Shown: positions 1 through 8,493 of the stretch, piece by piece | Layout: each line of letters begins with the position of its first letter | Position numbering within the stretch: position 1 is the first letter of the stretch | DNA from: Palsa-504 sp963818225 | Lineage (GTDB): Bacteria; Actinomycetota; Actinomycetes; Streptosporangiales; Streptosporangiaceae | Assembly (NCBI GenBank): GCA_963818225.1 | Contig: CAWFRO010000005.1 | Span: 372,001-436,000 of the forward strand | Reading direction: 5' to 3' | DNA length: 64,000 nucleotides | Program-made: the position numbers and the translations under genes | The notes under the pieces: model-generated | What the model saw: the letters and a program-made list of their open reading frames with translations, nothing else | What the model was told of the DNA's origin: nothing | The model's database searches: none

Positions 1-433
1 TCATCTCGGCCACCGCGCCGACCGTGTCCTCGATCGGCACCTGCGGGTCGAGCCGGGCCGGCTGGTACAGGTCCACGTACTCCGTGCCCAGCCGGGTCAG
101 GGTGTAGGCCAGTGCGGTCTTCACCGCGTTCGGGCTGGTGTCGTGGCCGACGAACGCGCCGGACGGGTCGCGCTGGCCGCCGAACTTGACCTGGATGAAC
201 ACACGGTCCCGGGGGATCCCGCGGCGCAGGGCGTCGCGGAGCAGCAGCTCGTTATGGCCCATGCCGTAGAAATCGCCGGTGTCCAGCAGGGTGACGCCCG
301 CGTCGACCGCGGCGTGGATGGTAGCGATGCTCTCCTGGTCGTCGGCCTGCCCGTAAACCCCTGACATGGCCATCAGGCCGAGGCCGGCCCGCGACACCAC
401 CGGCCCGCCCCGGCCCAGCGTGGTCGTCGCCAT
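1..433 (-). CDS. aldo/keto reductase, C-terminus cut by window edge
   Basis: NAD(P)H-dependent oxidoreductase of the aldo/keto reductase superfamily. Only the first 144 residues are in the window; the gene runs off the left edge. The start is the ATG at 433-431. Visible family residues are the Asp51...Tyr56 pair in LLDTGDFYG and Lys83 in QVKFGG, which match the catalytic Asp, Tyr and Lys. A stretch LARLGTEYVDLYQ follows as in other members. It is divergent from the Maf gene, with a 66 bp gap in which both promoters must sit. The substrate cannot be told from sequence. Confidence 0.85.
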   Translation of the reverse strand, partial: MATTTLGRGGPVVSRAGLGLMAMSGVYGQADDQESIATIHAAVDAGVTLLDTGDFYGMGHNELLLRDALRRGIPRDRVFIQVKFGGQRDPSGAFVGHDTSPNAVKTALAYTLTRLGTEYVDLYQPARLDPQVPIEDTVGAVAEM

Positions 434-499
434 CACGCCTGTACCCTACCCGGCGGGCGCGCCCCGGGATCCGGGGCGGCGGGCGTAAGGTCGGGTCGC

Positions 500-1111
500 G
501 TGACCACGATCGTTCTCGCGTCCGCCTCGCCCGCCCGGCTCGCGGTGCTGCGCAGCGCCGGGCTGGACCCCGAGGTCGCCGTCAGCGGTGTCGACGAGGA
601 CGCGTTCACCGCGGCCACGCCGGCCGAGCTGGCCGGGCTGCTGGCCCAGGCCAAGGCGGCCGCGGTGGCCGCGGGCCGGGTGGACGGGCTGGTGATCGGC
701 TGCGACTCGCTGCTCGACCTGGACGGGCGGCCGCTGGGCAAGCCTGCCTCGGCCGCCGAGGCGGTGACCCGCTGGCGGGAGATGTCCGGACGGACGGGGA
801 CGCTGGTCACCGGGCACTGCGTGATCAACGCCGCCACCGGCCAGCAGGCCGCGGCCGTGGCGGCGACCAGGGTGCGGTTCGGCACCCCGTCGCAGCAGGA
901 GATCGCCGCCTACGTCGCCTCGGGCGAGCCGCTCGCGGTAGCCGGCGCGTTCACGCTGGACGGGCGCGGCGGCTGGTTCGTGGACGGGATCGACGGCGAC
1001 CACGGCACGGTGCTCGGCGTGTCGTTGCCGCTGCTGCGCCGGCTGCTGGGCGACCTGGGCGTCAGCGTGACGTCGCTATGGACCGATCGGCCGGGGCCGA
1101 TCCGCGCTTAG
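500..1111 (+). CDS. maf: Maf-type nucleoside triphosphate pyrophosphatase
   Basis: Cytoplasmic house-cleaning enzyme that hydrolyses non-canonical or surplus NTPs to the monophosphate. The 203-residue protein has the family signature SASPAR at residues 8-13, the catalytic-type Asp69 in VIGCDSLL, and the GKP motif shortly after (PLGKPASAAEA). Length matches the family (about 190-210). It starts at GTG 500. The next gene begins about 70 bp downstream on the same strand, so weak co-transcription with the AAA/TPR pair is possible. Confidence 0.88.
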   Translation: MTTIVLASASPARLAVLRSAGLDPEVAVSGVDEDAFTAATPAELAGLLAQAKAAAVAAGRVDGLVIGCDSLLDLDGRPLGKPASAAEAVTRWREMSGRTGTLVTGHCVINAATGQQAAAVAATRVRFGTPSQQEIAAYVASGEPLAVAGAFTLDGRGGWFVDGIDGDHGTVLGVSLPLLRRLLGDLGVSVTSLWTDRPGPIRA

Positions 1112-1182
1112 GCCCGGACAGTTCGGCACTACCCTGTAAAGACGAGCAAACCGGCACACAAGCGAAGAACCCGGACGGATGC

Positions 1183-2496
1183 ATGGAACCCGAACCCACC
1201 GTGCTGGACAGCCTCCGCAAAGCGGTCGAGGCGATGCCCGACGACGTGCCGCTGCGCCTGCATCTGGCGTCGCTGCTGCTGCGCGGCGGGCAGCGCGACG
1301 AAGCGATCCGGCAGCTGGGCGCGGTCCTGCAGCGCGATCCGGGCAATGCGGCGGCGCTGGGCCTGCTCCGTGAGGAACCCGCCCAGGCCGAGGCGGCCAG
1401 CCAGCCGCCTGCGGGTGAGACGGATATTTCTGCCGAACGGGCCGTGGTGCGTCCCCCGCACACCGGCCCGGCCGAGCCTGGCGGTCAGGCGGCCGGGGGC
1501 AGGCCGCCGCAGTATGACTGGTCGCAGGCCGAGGATGAGCTGCGCGACGTCTTGCCGGCCATGTTCGTCGGTGAGGGGGAGGCTGGCGACCCGGCCCCAG
1601 CGGGCCCGGACGAGGACTCCTACGACGCCGAGCACGCCGGGCTGACGCTGGCCGACGTGGCCGGGATGACCGAGGTGAAGCAGCGCCTCGAGGCGGCGTT
1701 CCTGGCCCCGATGCGCAACCCGGACCTGCGCCGGCTGTACGGCAAATCGCTGCGCGGCGGGCTGCTGCTGTACGGGCCGCCGGGCTGCGGCAAGACGTTC
1801 ATCGCCCGTGCGGTGGCAGGCGAGCTGGGCGCGAAGTTCATCGCGGTGTCGTTCGCGGACATCATCGACATGTTCGTCGGGCAGAGCGAGCGGAACATCC
1901 ACGAGCTGTTCGAGATCGCCCGGCGGAACGCGCCGTGCGTGCTGTTCCTGGACGAGGTCGACGCGATCGGGCAGAAGCGCTCGCAGCTGCGGCACACCCC
2001 GATGCGCAGCGCAGTCAACCAGCTGCTCCTGGAACTGGACGACATCTCGGGCAACAACGAAGGCGTCTTCCTGCTGGCCGCCACCAACCATCCCTGGGAC
2101 GTGGACAGCGCGCTGCGCCGGCCGGGCCGGTTCGACCGGACGCTGCTGGTGCTGCCGCCGGACGCGACCGCCCGCGAGGGCGTGTTCCGCTATCACCTCA
2201 AGGACCGCCCGGTCGCGGGCATCGACCTGGCCAAGCTGGCCTCCTCGACCGACGGATACTCCGGCGCCGACATTGCGCACATCTGCGAGACGGCCGCCGA
2301 ACGGGCCCTGATGGACTCGGTGCAGCGCGGTGAGGCGCGGATGATCGGCCCGGCCGATCTCGAAGCCGCGATCGGCGAAGTCAAGCCGTCGCTGGGCGCC
2401 TGGTTCGACACCGCCCGTAACGTCGCCCTGTTCGCCAACGAAGGCGGCACCTACGACGACCTGGCCGCCTACCTGCGTAAGCGGCGGCTGCTGTGA
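1183..2496 (+). CDS. AAA ATPase of the FtsH/CDC48 type without a protease domain
   Basis: A 437-residue AAA+ ATPase. Residues 1-65 look like one or two TPR-type helices (LRLHLASLLLRGGQRDEAIRQL). A variable linker follows, then a single AAA module from about residue 150. Walker A GPPGCGKT is near 198-205, Walker B FLDEVDA near 254-260, and a second region of homology ATNHPWDVDSALRRPGRFDR follows. There is no HExxH peptidase motif and no membrane segment, so it probably remodels or unfolds a partner. I chose ATG 1183 because homology begins there; the frame stays open upstream to 1078. It is 10 bp from the TPR membrane protein, which is its likely partner. Confidence 0.8.
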   Translation: MEPEPTVLDSLRKAVEAMPDDVPLRLHLASLLLRGGQRDEAIRQLGAVLQRDPGNAAALGLLREEPAQAEAASQPPAGETDISAERAVVRPPHTGPAEPGGQAAGGRPPQYDWSQAEDELRDVLPAMFVGEGEAGDPAPAGPDEDSYDAEHAGLTLADVAGMTEVKQRLEAAFLAPMRNPDLRRLYGKSLRGGLLLYGPPGCGKTFIARAVAGELGAKFIAVSFADIIDMFVGQSERNIHELFEIARRNAPCVLFLDEVDAIGQKRSQLRHTPMRSAVNQLLLELDDISGNNEGVFLLAATNHPWDVDSALRRPGRFDRTLLVLPPDATAREGVFRYHLKDRPVAGIDLAKLASSTDGYSGADIAHICETAAERALMDSVQRGEARMIGPADLEAAIGEVKPSLGAWFDTARNVALFANEGGTYDDLAAYLRKRRLL

Positions 2497-2506
2497 GCCT
2501 TCGCCG

Positions 2507-3541
2507 GTGATCGAGCTACACCAGGAACTGGCCCGCGCTTCGGCCATGCTCGACGTCAAGCGGTACGACGAGGCGTCGCGGCTGCTGGCCCGGATCGTGG
2601 CGGCAGAACCGGACAACGCCCGGGCCTGGTGCCTGATGGCCCGCGCGCACCTGGGGGCCGACCGGTACGCCGAGGCCGTCGAGGTGGCCAACCGGGCGGT
2701 GGCCCTGGACCCGACGGACGAGTGGCCGCACCGGCTGGCCAGTAACGCGCTGGTCCACATGGGCAACTACGTCGACGCGCTGCGCGCGGCTCAGGAGGCG
2801 TGCCGGCTGGCGCCCGGCTACTGGCAGGCGCACGTGTGCCTGGCCCAGGCGGCCCTGGCCGCCCACCGCCTGGATACCGCCACCGACGCGGCAGCCCGGG
2901 CGCGGGCCCTGGCCCCGAACGAGCCCGACGTGCATTTCCTGTCCGGCAAGGTGAGCCTGAGCCGCGGCGATCTGACCGCCGCCCGCCGGCATCAGGAGCG
3001 CGCCCTCGCGCTGGATCCGGCGCACAGCGGCGCGATGAACGAGCTGGGCCGGATCCGGTTGCGGCGCAACGACTCCGTCGGCGCCATCCGGCATTTCCTG
3101 TCCGCGGCCCGCGCCACGCCGGACGAGCGGATCTACGCCAGGAACATCGACGTGGTGATCCTGCGCATGGTGTCCCGGACGATCTACGTCTTCACCCTGA
3201 TCGCGCTGATCCTGATCTGGGTGCCCGCGGTCACCCACGTGAACCGGCTGCCGTTTGCGATCGGCATCGGCTCGCTGGGCGTGCTGGCCGCCGCGGGCTT
3301 CGGCTGGATGGTGCTGCGCCTGCCGCCCGCGGGCCGCCGGGTGGTGCGCCGGACCCTGAGCACGCGGCGGGTCGCGGCGGCGCTCGCACTGGCCGTGGGC
3401 GGGGTCGTGGCGGCGTTCGGCATCATCGCGTTCACCCCCAGGCTCGACCTCGCGGAGATGCTGCCGATCGCGGTGGCCATCACCGTGGTCGCGCGGCTGG
3501 CCGCCTTCGCTGCCCTGCGGGCCGCGGCCCGCAAGCAGTAA
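2507..3541 (+). CDS. TPR-repeat membrane protein, partner of the AAA ATPase
   Basis: 344 residues. Residues 1-200 are a run of tetratricopeptide repeats (ALDPTDEWPHRLASNALVHM, LALDPAHSGAMNELGRIRL). The C-terminal third has about four hydrophobic segments (residues 225-335), so the TPR domain is tethered to the membrane. The start is GTG 2507, 10 bp after the ATPase stop, so the two are almost certainly co-translated. TPR scaffolds commonly recruit partners, and here the natural client is the neighbouring AAA ATPase. The pathway is unknown. Confidence 0.78.
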   Translation: MIELHQELARASAMLDVKRYDEASRLLARIVAAEPDNARAWCLMARAHLGADRYAEAVEVANRAVALDPTDEWPHRLASNALVHMGNYVDALRAAQEACRLAPGYWQAHVCLAQAALAAHRLDTATDAAARARALAPNEPDVHFLSGKVSLSRGDLTAARRHQERALALDPAHSGAMNELGRIRLRRNDSVGAIRHFLSAARATPDERIYARNIDVVILRMVSRTIYVFTLIALILIWVPAVTHVNRLPFAIGIGSLGVLAAAGFGWMVLRLPPAGRRVVRRTLSTRRVAAALALAVGGVVAAFGIIAFTPRLDLAEMLPIAVAITVVARLAAFAALRAAARKQ

Positions 3542-3695
3542 GCTCAGCAGCCCGTCGACGGTCTGCGACCCGGAAGACGACCGCGGGCCCGGGGCGGCGA
3601 GCAACCGCGGCGGCCCCCGCTGCCGTAGCGAGCGGAGGCGGCCGGGAGGCGGACGGGACCGGTGAGCCTAGCTTCCGCCGGGAGTGGGAGTAGAG

Positions 3696-3818
3696 GTGAG
3701 CACGATGCTGGTCGGCTCGTTGCCGCTGGCGCTGATCATGCGGGTCTACCCGGCCGATCAGCGGGCCACGGTAACAGGCTGGTGGTCGATAGCAGCCCGC
3801 AACCCCAGCAAGAACTAG
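3696..3818 (+). pseudogene. 40-codon fragment resembling an MFS transporter loop
   Basis: An open stretch from GTG 3696 to TAG 3816-3818 encodes LALIMRVYPADQRATVTGWW. This resembles the segment of drug-proton MFS transporters around the R-x-G-W motif, but nothing extends it on either side. It is most easily read as a leftover of a deleted transporter. The rest of 3542-4300 contains no gene I can support. Confidence 0.25.
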
Positions 3819-4302
3819 CCAAGCAGGACACCTGAACCACGCCCTGCCGCCGAGGTCTGCCCACTAGAACGTGGAGCTGGCCGCGGCTGGCGATCTGACG
3901 GTGCCAATGCGCGCAGCTTCGCCTTCGAGGGACGCCAGGGGAACGCCGCGGCCCTGCTGGTCAGACCGCACCCGAGCCGGAAGCTGGCGCTGGTGCCCGG
4001 CGCGTGATGTCGCGACTGCCGCTATGACGCTGGACTGCTGGCCTCGGGCTGGACGGCATGGTCGTGGCGGGCGAACCGCCTGTGGTCGGCGTAATCGCAG
4101 GTGCCTTCGGCCTAGAACTGGCGGGGCGGCATGCGCGACCTCGGCGCCCAGGGCGCGCAGCTGCCGGGTGGCCTCGTCTGGAAGGTGCGCCGCCTGCCTC
4201 GGCGCCGCGGGCGACAGCGGTAACGGCGGGGACTGTGGCTGTGCTGCCGATCGTCAGTTATCTCCGGTGGTGACTGGCTGATCAGCGGGGCGGAGCCTCG
4301 GA

Positions 4303-4336
4303 TGAACCACACGCCTCTCCTATCCGTAATAGTAGA
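4303..4336 (+). promoter_or_regulatory. regulon promoter 1 (GAAC-N17-CGTAAT with dyad)
   Basis: GAAC at 4304-4307, 17 nt, then CGTAAT at 4325-4330. The 19-bp dyad CTCCTATCCGTAATAGTAG covers 4317-4335, with one mismatch in the left arm. It points right, about 200 bp before the membrane protein at 4538. Member of the nine-site family described in the findings. Confidence 0.75.
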
Positions 4337-4537
4337 CGTGGTTCCAGTATGCCGTCCTGACCTCCTGGCTTGGGACAAACATGGGCCACTTACTACTCGC
4401 GTTAGTCAGCTAGGCGAAGCCGTCGGCTCGCCGGTGTCACAGAGGCATGGCCCGCTGCTTCTCCAGGCGGTAGCCGCCTACCAGGTCAGCTGATCGAAAT
4501 CACATCCAGCCAGTCTGCTCATGAGAAGGGACTTCCG

Positions 4538-5035
4538 ATGACCCAACCCGCCGCACTCCGGCTGCGCCGGCTAGCCTCCCCCCGCCGCCAGCACCCGGCA
4601 GGCGGCACCGGCCGCCGGGCCGCCGCGCTGCTGCTGCGCCTGGCGTGCGCGGCGCTGCTGGCCTGGATCGGCTACATCCACCTGCACCTGTGGCTCGAGG
4701 GCTACCGGCAGATCCCCACCGACGGGCCGCTGTTCCTGCTCGACGCGGTGGCCGGATTCGCCCTCGCCGCCGCGCTCCTGGCCTGGCCGCGGCCGCTGGC
4801 CGGGCTGGCGGCCGCCGGCTACATCGCCAGCGACATCGGCGCCCTGCTCATCAGCCTCACCGTCGGCCTGTTCGGCTTCAAGGAATCGATCTCGGCGGCC
4901 TACGTTGTCCAGACTCTGAGCATCGAGACGATCACCCTGCTCGCCCTGCTCATCTGGACCGTCCTGGCGGCGGCCACCCCCGGGCCGCCAGCCCGCCGCC
5001 AGCGCCGCGGCGCGTCACCCAGCCAGCCCCGTTGA
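4538..5035 (+). CDS. small multi-pass membrane protein, unknown function
   Basis: 165 residues with about four transmembrane segments between residues 25 and 145 and a basic C-terminal tail. It starts at ATG 4538 after AAGGGA. The segment WIGYIHLHLWLEGYRQIP and the arrangement of a short first loop plus three tightly packed helices resemble the membrane protein at 18750-19247 in the same regulon. No enzymatic motif is visible. The upstream promoter 1 places it in the BlaI/ECF regulon. Function is not assigned. Confidence 0.7.
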   Translation: MTQPAALRLRRLASPRRQHPAGGTGRRAAALLLRLACAALLAWIGYIHLHLWLEGYRQIPTDGPLFLLDAVAGFALAAALLAWPRPLAGLAAAGYIASDIGALLISLTVGLFGFKESISAAYVVQTLSIETITLLALLIWTVLAAATPGPPARRQRRGASPSQPR

Positions 5036-5383
5036 CCGCGACTCGGAGCCGCCGCCTCGTTACGATCACCCTCACGCCGGAAGGCCAAGCCGGCGCATCC
5101 TCGCCACGTTATCCTCCACCCACGGTCGCGGCCACCAGCCTCCCGCCTCGCACCCGGTAGATGTAGATCTCATCGACACCGCAGAACCGCCGCCAGCGGG
5201 CCCCGTCCACATGCAACGTTTCGCTTGATGCCATCTGCTCGGCCGTCTCCTACTGGCAGCGCAAGGCTGGATTACTGCCGACCCGTCGCGCACCACGAAC
5301 CAATGGCCTGTCGGCTCTATCCGCACCACGGCGACGCCGCCCGCCATGTGATGCAGGTCGCACAACCGACGTTCGGTCCCGCT
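5036..5383. other. intergenic stretch without a supported gene
   Basis: About 350 bp between the 4538 gene and promoter 2. A minus-strand frame is open over 5072-5521 but runs straight through promoter 2 and the start of the SPW gene and shows no recognisable motif. I treat it as non-coding. Confidence 0.4.
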
Positions 5384-5424
5384 GAACACCCCGGATCTCC
5401 TATACGTCTTAGTAGTTGAAAGCG
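5384..5424 (+). promoter_or_regulatory. regulon promoter 2 (GAAC-N17-CGTCTT with dyad)
   Basis: GAAC 5384-5387, 17 nt, CGTCTT 5405-5410; dyad CTCCTATACGTCTTAGTAG 5397-5415. The 27 bp 5398-5424 match the minus-strand promoter at 19304-19330 at 25 positions, including a shared TTGAAAGCG tail, which suggests a duplicated promoter. It drives the SPW gene at 5512. Confidence 0.8.
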
Positions 5425-5511
5425 AAACCATCGCCGCCCGGGCCGGCGCAAAGGCCTCGCCCGGCACGTCGCGGGCGAGCGTCACCACTCGCAGACGGAA
5501 AGGAGCCTCCA

Positions 5512-5970
5512 ATGGCCACACCGCTCACCCGCCGGCCCCTCCCCGGCGGCGATTCCCTCGTGGCCGTCCCGCCCGGCCCGGCCGCGGCTGAGTATCTGCT
5601 GCCGGCCGACCGGCGCGGCATCGCCGCGCAGGCAACCGCCGCGCTCAGCCTGCTGACCGGGCTGTGGGTCACCCTATCCCCGGTGTTTCTCACGTTGCAG
5701 CACGGCGGGGCAAACGCCAACGTCGCCGGCGTGATCGCCGGGCTTGCCGCGGCCGCAATCGCGGCCTTCGCGCTGGCCAGCCCGCGCGGGTTTCCCGGCC
5801 TGCAGCTCGCGGGCCTGGGGCTGGGCGTGTGGGTGATCATTTCCCCGTTCATCCTGGCCGCCAAGTTCGCCGTTGCGACCCCGATGTACTGGTCCAACAC
5901 CCTCTCCGGCGGCGTGCTGGCGCTGCTGGCGCTGGCCGGCCTGGCCACCCTGCGCCGGGCCACCGGCTGA
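5512..5970 (+). CDS. SPW-repeat membrane protein
   Basis: 152 residues, four hydrophobic segments. The family hallmark is visible twice in degenerate form: GLWVTLSPVFL in the first half and GVWVIISPFIL in the second, so the protein is an internal duplication typical of SPW proteins. It starts at ATG 5512 after AAGGAG. Function of the family is not established. Promoter 2 lies about 100 bp upstream, linking it to the BlaI/ECF regulon. Confidence 0.75.
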   Translation: MATPLTRRPLPGGDSLVAVPPGPAAAEYLLPADRRGIAAQATAALSLLTGLWVTLSPVFLTLQHGGANANVAGVIAGLAAAAIAAFALASPRGFPGLQLAGLGLGVWVIISPFILAAKFAVATPMYWSNTLSGGVLALLALAGLATLRRATG

Positions 5971-6075
5971 CCGGCGTGCGGGCCCCGGTCCTCCCCCCTC
6001 CCGGGGCCCGCACCCAGATCCCGCTACTGTGCGCAATGTTCGGCGTGTTCAGCCGACTCTAAAAGGGGGGAGGGC

Positions 6076-6177
6076 ATGCCTGCCTGGGAGCAGGTGCCCA
6101 CGGGGCCGGACGGCCGCTGGATGGCCGCCTGGGGCGCGGCGGTACTCGACGCCATGGCCGTCGTGTTCAGCGCCTAG
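6076..6177 (+). CDS. possible 33-residue small protein
   Basis: A short frame from ATG 6076, preceded by a very purine-rich Shine-Dalgarno tract (a run of ten G or A bases at 6061-6074). It encodes a small protein beginning MPAWEQVPTGPDGRWMAAW and ending at TAG 6177. No homology is evident. It could be a genuine small protein or the 5' end of a lost gene. The 290 bp between the SPW gene and 6263 hold nothing else I can support. Confidence 0.3.
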   Translation: MPAWEQVPTGPDGRWMAAWGAAVLDAMAVVFSA

Positions 6178-6262
6178 TCACTGCGGCCCTCGTCGCGGTC
6201 ACCGCCATGCGGCGTCCCGGGGACGCGCCCGCTTCCATACCCGAGCGCGTTCCGTTGCTCTG

Positions 6263-6559
6263 TTACTTGACGGCCAGGACATCGACGAGCTGGATGTCTG
6301 GTGCGCTGGCCAGCAGATCGGCCGACACGTTGGCTAGCGCGGCCGGGATCTGGCCGTTGAGGTGCGCGGTCCGGGCGTCGTCGGCAGCGAAGGTGTCGAA
6401 GATGCCGTAGCTAGCGTCATTGATCTTGAACGCGTACCAGGTGACGGTGCCTCCCTCGGCGACGGCCAGCTCGCGGCCGGCCTTGAGGAAGTCCGCCAGC
6501 TCGCCGCCCCTACCGGGTCTGGCTTCCAGCAGCGCGAGTATGCCGAGCGTCACGGTCAT
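6263..6559 (-). CDS. antibiotic-biosynthesis-monooxygenase (ABM) domain protein
   Basis: 98 residues, a single ferredoxin-like ABM domain of the YgiN/quinol monooxygenase type: an N-terminal LGILALLEARPGR strand-loop, a central VTWYAFKINDASYGIFDTF strand pair and the AHLNG...LL helix. Such proteins act as small dimeric cofactor-free oxygenases or degrade reactive quinones. The start is ATG 6559, with AAAGG about 8 nt upstream. It sits alone, convergent with the neighbours to its left, and has no good regulon promoter. Confidence 0.75.
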   Translation of the reverse strand: MTVTLGILALLEARPGRGGELADFLKAGRELAVAEGGTVTWYAFKINDASYGIFDTFAADDARTAHLNGQIPAALANVSADLLASAPDIQLVDVLAVK

Positions 6560-6923
6560 GGGAAACGGTTTCCTTTCAGTGGAAGCGTCATCGCAGGGCC
6601 ATTCGGCCCGGTCTAGTAGTTAGCGCCGCCACTCGCCCGGTTTCTTACCCCTCGGCCGCCGGACGCGGCGGCGGCCTGCCGAGTTCCAGCGTGCAGGCTT
6701 TGACCTGGCTTATCCCGTAGACCGCTTCCGCCGAGAAGCTGCCGCGCGAACGCAGGTAAGATCTCGCCGCCGCCGGCCGCCAATACATGGTGAATGACCC
6801 ATCGCGGCGGCGTTGTGCCGTCGTCCCGATCCGGCTTCGCCGGAGGAAGGCCAGCAGATGAAGGTTGTTTCACCGCGCCATTCACGGACGGCCGTCGGTG
6901 CCAGGCGTACAGAACGAGGAGCA

Positions 6924-7073
6924 ATGCGCCTCCTGAGCCGTAGTCGGTCCGGCGCGCTGGTGCTCGGCATCGCGGCAGCGGCGGCCGTGGCGATACCCGC
7001 GTCCGCCTCGGCCTCGACCGGCGCATCGCCGGTGGTCGGGCACGCCCGGCTGCAGGAAGGCGGGACGCGGTGA
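6924..7073 (+). CDS. signal-peptide-only small ORF coupled to an M56 peptidase
   Basis: 49 residues from ATG 6924 (SD GAGGAG): basic n-region MRLLSRSRSG, an alanine-rich hydrophobic core and PASASAST, which looks like a secretion signal, then only about 15 further residues. The frame is also open from ATG 6858, which has its own SD. It ends in TGA 7071-7073, overlapping the GTG of the next gene by 4 nt. The BlaI/M56 pair at 22.3 kb has the same GTGA overlap, so this ORF occupies the place where a BlaI gene would be. It may be a truncated secreted protein or a leader for coupling. Confidence 0.45.
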   Translation: MRLLSRSRSGALVLGIAAAAAVAIPASASASTGASPVVGHARLQEGGTR

Positions 7074-8020
7074 CGGTAGCGGCCGTCTTGCTGGTCTACG
7101 CGGCTGGCGTCGGCACGGCGGGCTCCCGGCTGCTCGGCCGGGCCAGCTGGGCGGTCCGGGCGCCGCTGCTGGGGATCGTCATCTACCTGGCCGCCGCCTG
7201 GTCGGTGCTGGCCGCGCTCGGACTGGCCGGCCTGACCCTGGCGGTCCATGCCACCGCCCTGGGCGGCGGGCTGAGCCATCTGATCGGCGCCTGCGTGCTG
7301 CGGCTGCGGGACGCCTACGCCACGCCGGGCGGCGCCACCGCGGCCGGGCTCGGCCTCACCCTGGCCGGTGCGGTGCTGGCCCGCACCGCGCTCACCGCGA
7401 CGACGCACCTGCGCGCGGTCCGGCGGCAGGCGGTGCAGCACGCGCAGACCGCCCGCCTGGTCGGGCGCCCGGACCCGGACCTGGGCGCCACGCTGGTCGA
7501 CCATGCGCAGCCAGCCGCCTACTGCGTCGGCGGGCCGCACCCGACGGTGATCCTGACCACCGCCACGCTGCAGGCGCTGGATCCCGAGCAGGTCGGTGCC
7601 GTCCTGGCGCACGAGCGAGCGCACCTGGCCAGCCACCACCACCTGCTGCTGGCCGCGGCGAGAATCGGGCGCCAGGTCCTGCCCTTCCCGCTGATGCGCG
7701 ATGCGGACACGCAGATCACCCGGCTGGTCGAGATGCACGCCGACGATGCGGCGACCGCAGGCCGCGGTACCCGGCCGCTGGCCACCGCCCTGGCCGTCCT
7801 CGCCGCGGCCGCCGGTCCCGCGCCCGCGCCCGGGCTCGCCGCCGCCGCCACCGACGCGGTGCAGCGGCTCCAGCGGCTGCTCCGCCCGGCCGAGCCGCTC
7901 AGCCGGGTCCGCCGCCAGCTGCTCGGCGCGGGCGCCGCCGCCCTCGCGTTGACCCCGGTGCTGCTCGCGCTGGTCCCGGCCATCGTGGCCCTCGCACTGG
8001 GCCGAGTCCCAGCCGCCTAG
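7070..8020 (+). CDS. M56 (BlaR1-type) membrane metallopeptidase, orphan copy
   Basis: 316-residue polytopic zinc protease of family M56, which in the BlaR1/MecR1 systems cleaves the cognate BlaI-type repressor. It has about three N-terminal helices, zinc motif HERAH at 181-185, a downstream Glu in VEMHADDA near residue 221 as third ligand, and a C-terminal hydrophobic stretch (about 280-312). There is no extracellular penicillin-sensor domain, as is usual in actinobacteria. It is a close paralogue of the 21322-22284 gene (same ACGGTAGC start context, same length), but no BlaI gene accompanies it. Confidence 0.85.
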   Translation: MTVAAVLLVYAAGVGTAGSRLLGRASWAVRAPLLGIVIYLAAAWSVLAALGLAGLTLAVHATALGGGLSHLIGACVLRLRDAYATPGGATAAGLGLTLAGAVLARTALTATTHLRAVRRQAVQHAQTARLVGRPDPDLGATLVDHAQPAAYCVGGPHPTVILTTATLQALDPEQVGAVLAHERAHLASHHHLLLAAARIGRQVLPFPLMRDADTQITRLVEMHADDAATAGRGTRPLATALAVLAAAAGPAPAPGLAAAATDAVQRLQRLLRPAEPLSRVRRQLLGAGAAALALTPVLLALVPAIVALALGRVPAA

Positions 8021-8066
8021 CAGACCCGGCCCCAGCACAGGACAAGATGACCCGCACTCCCGGCGG

Positions 8067-8396
8067 ATGCCGCTGGCGGCCGCGCATTCGCAAGATCCCC
8101 AGCCGGCCCGCCCGCCGGAACCTGTCGGCGATGACGGCCCGACCACGGCCAGCGCCGTGCAACTGGCGGTCGGCCTTCTCACCGCGAGCCTAGATTCACG
8201 GAACTGGAAGAGTGGGCCGCGTGGACCCTGGTACCGGAGGATCGGCGCCCTGGCTGGCGTCATTGCAGGCCTGCATCTGGTCAACCTGCTCCTCCTCCAC
8301 CAGCTGTACGAAGCAACCGGCCAGCTGCCAGTGACCACGCTGCAGAAACTCGCGATCGTGGCGGCAGCAGGGCCGCCGCCGCCCTTCATCGGATAG
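8067..8396 (+). CDS. possible membrane protein of unknown function
   Basis: 109 codons with one convincing hydrophobic helix (IGALAGVIAGLHLVNLLLLH) after a polar, proline-rich N-terminus. It begins 46 bp after the M56 stop and ends just before promoter 3. SD is weak and no family is recognised. It may be a real small membrane protein or a decayed tail of one. Confidence 0.3.
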   Translation: MPLAAAHSQDPQPARPPEPVGDDGPTTASAVQLAVGLLTASLDSRNWKSGPRGPWYRRIGALAGVIAGLHLVNLLLLHQLYEATGQLPVTTLQKLAIVAAAGPPPPFIG

Positions 8397-8433
8397 CCAG
8401 CGCCGCCCCGGTACGACGGGCTGCCCTGAGGAT

Positions 8434-8466
8434 GAACACTTCGCTTCTACTATACGTATTAGTAGA
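8434..8466 (+). promoter_or_regulatory. regulon promoter 3 (GAAC-N17-CGTATT, perfect dyad)
   Basis: GAAC 8434-8437, 17 nt, CGTATT 8455-8460; dyad CTACTATACGTATTAGTAG at 8447-8465 with perfect 6-bp arms. Ends 28 bp before the AarF-family start and drives the three-gene operon 8494-11274. Confidence 0.85.
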
Positions 8467-8493
8467 TAACGGACCACGATCAGGAGCCAGCCA

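Noticed and set aside
5072..5521. Minus-strand 149-codon frame
   Set aside because: Runs through promoter 2 and the SPW start, no SD and no family motif.
6605..6626. A TAGTAG-containing sequence (CGGTCTAGTAGTTAG) near the first M56 as a tenth regulon site
   Set aside because: No GAAC at 17 nt on either strand and no left arm; at most a relic half-site.
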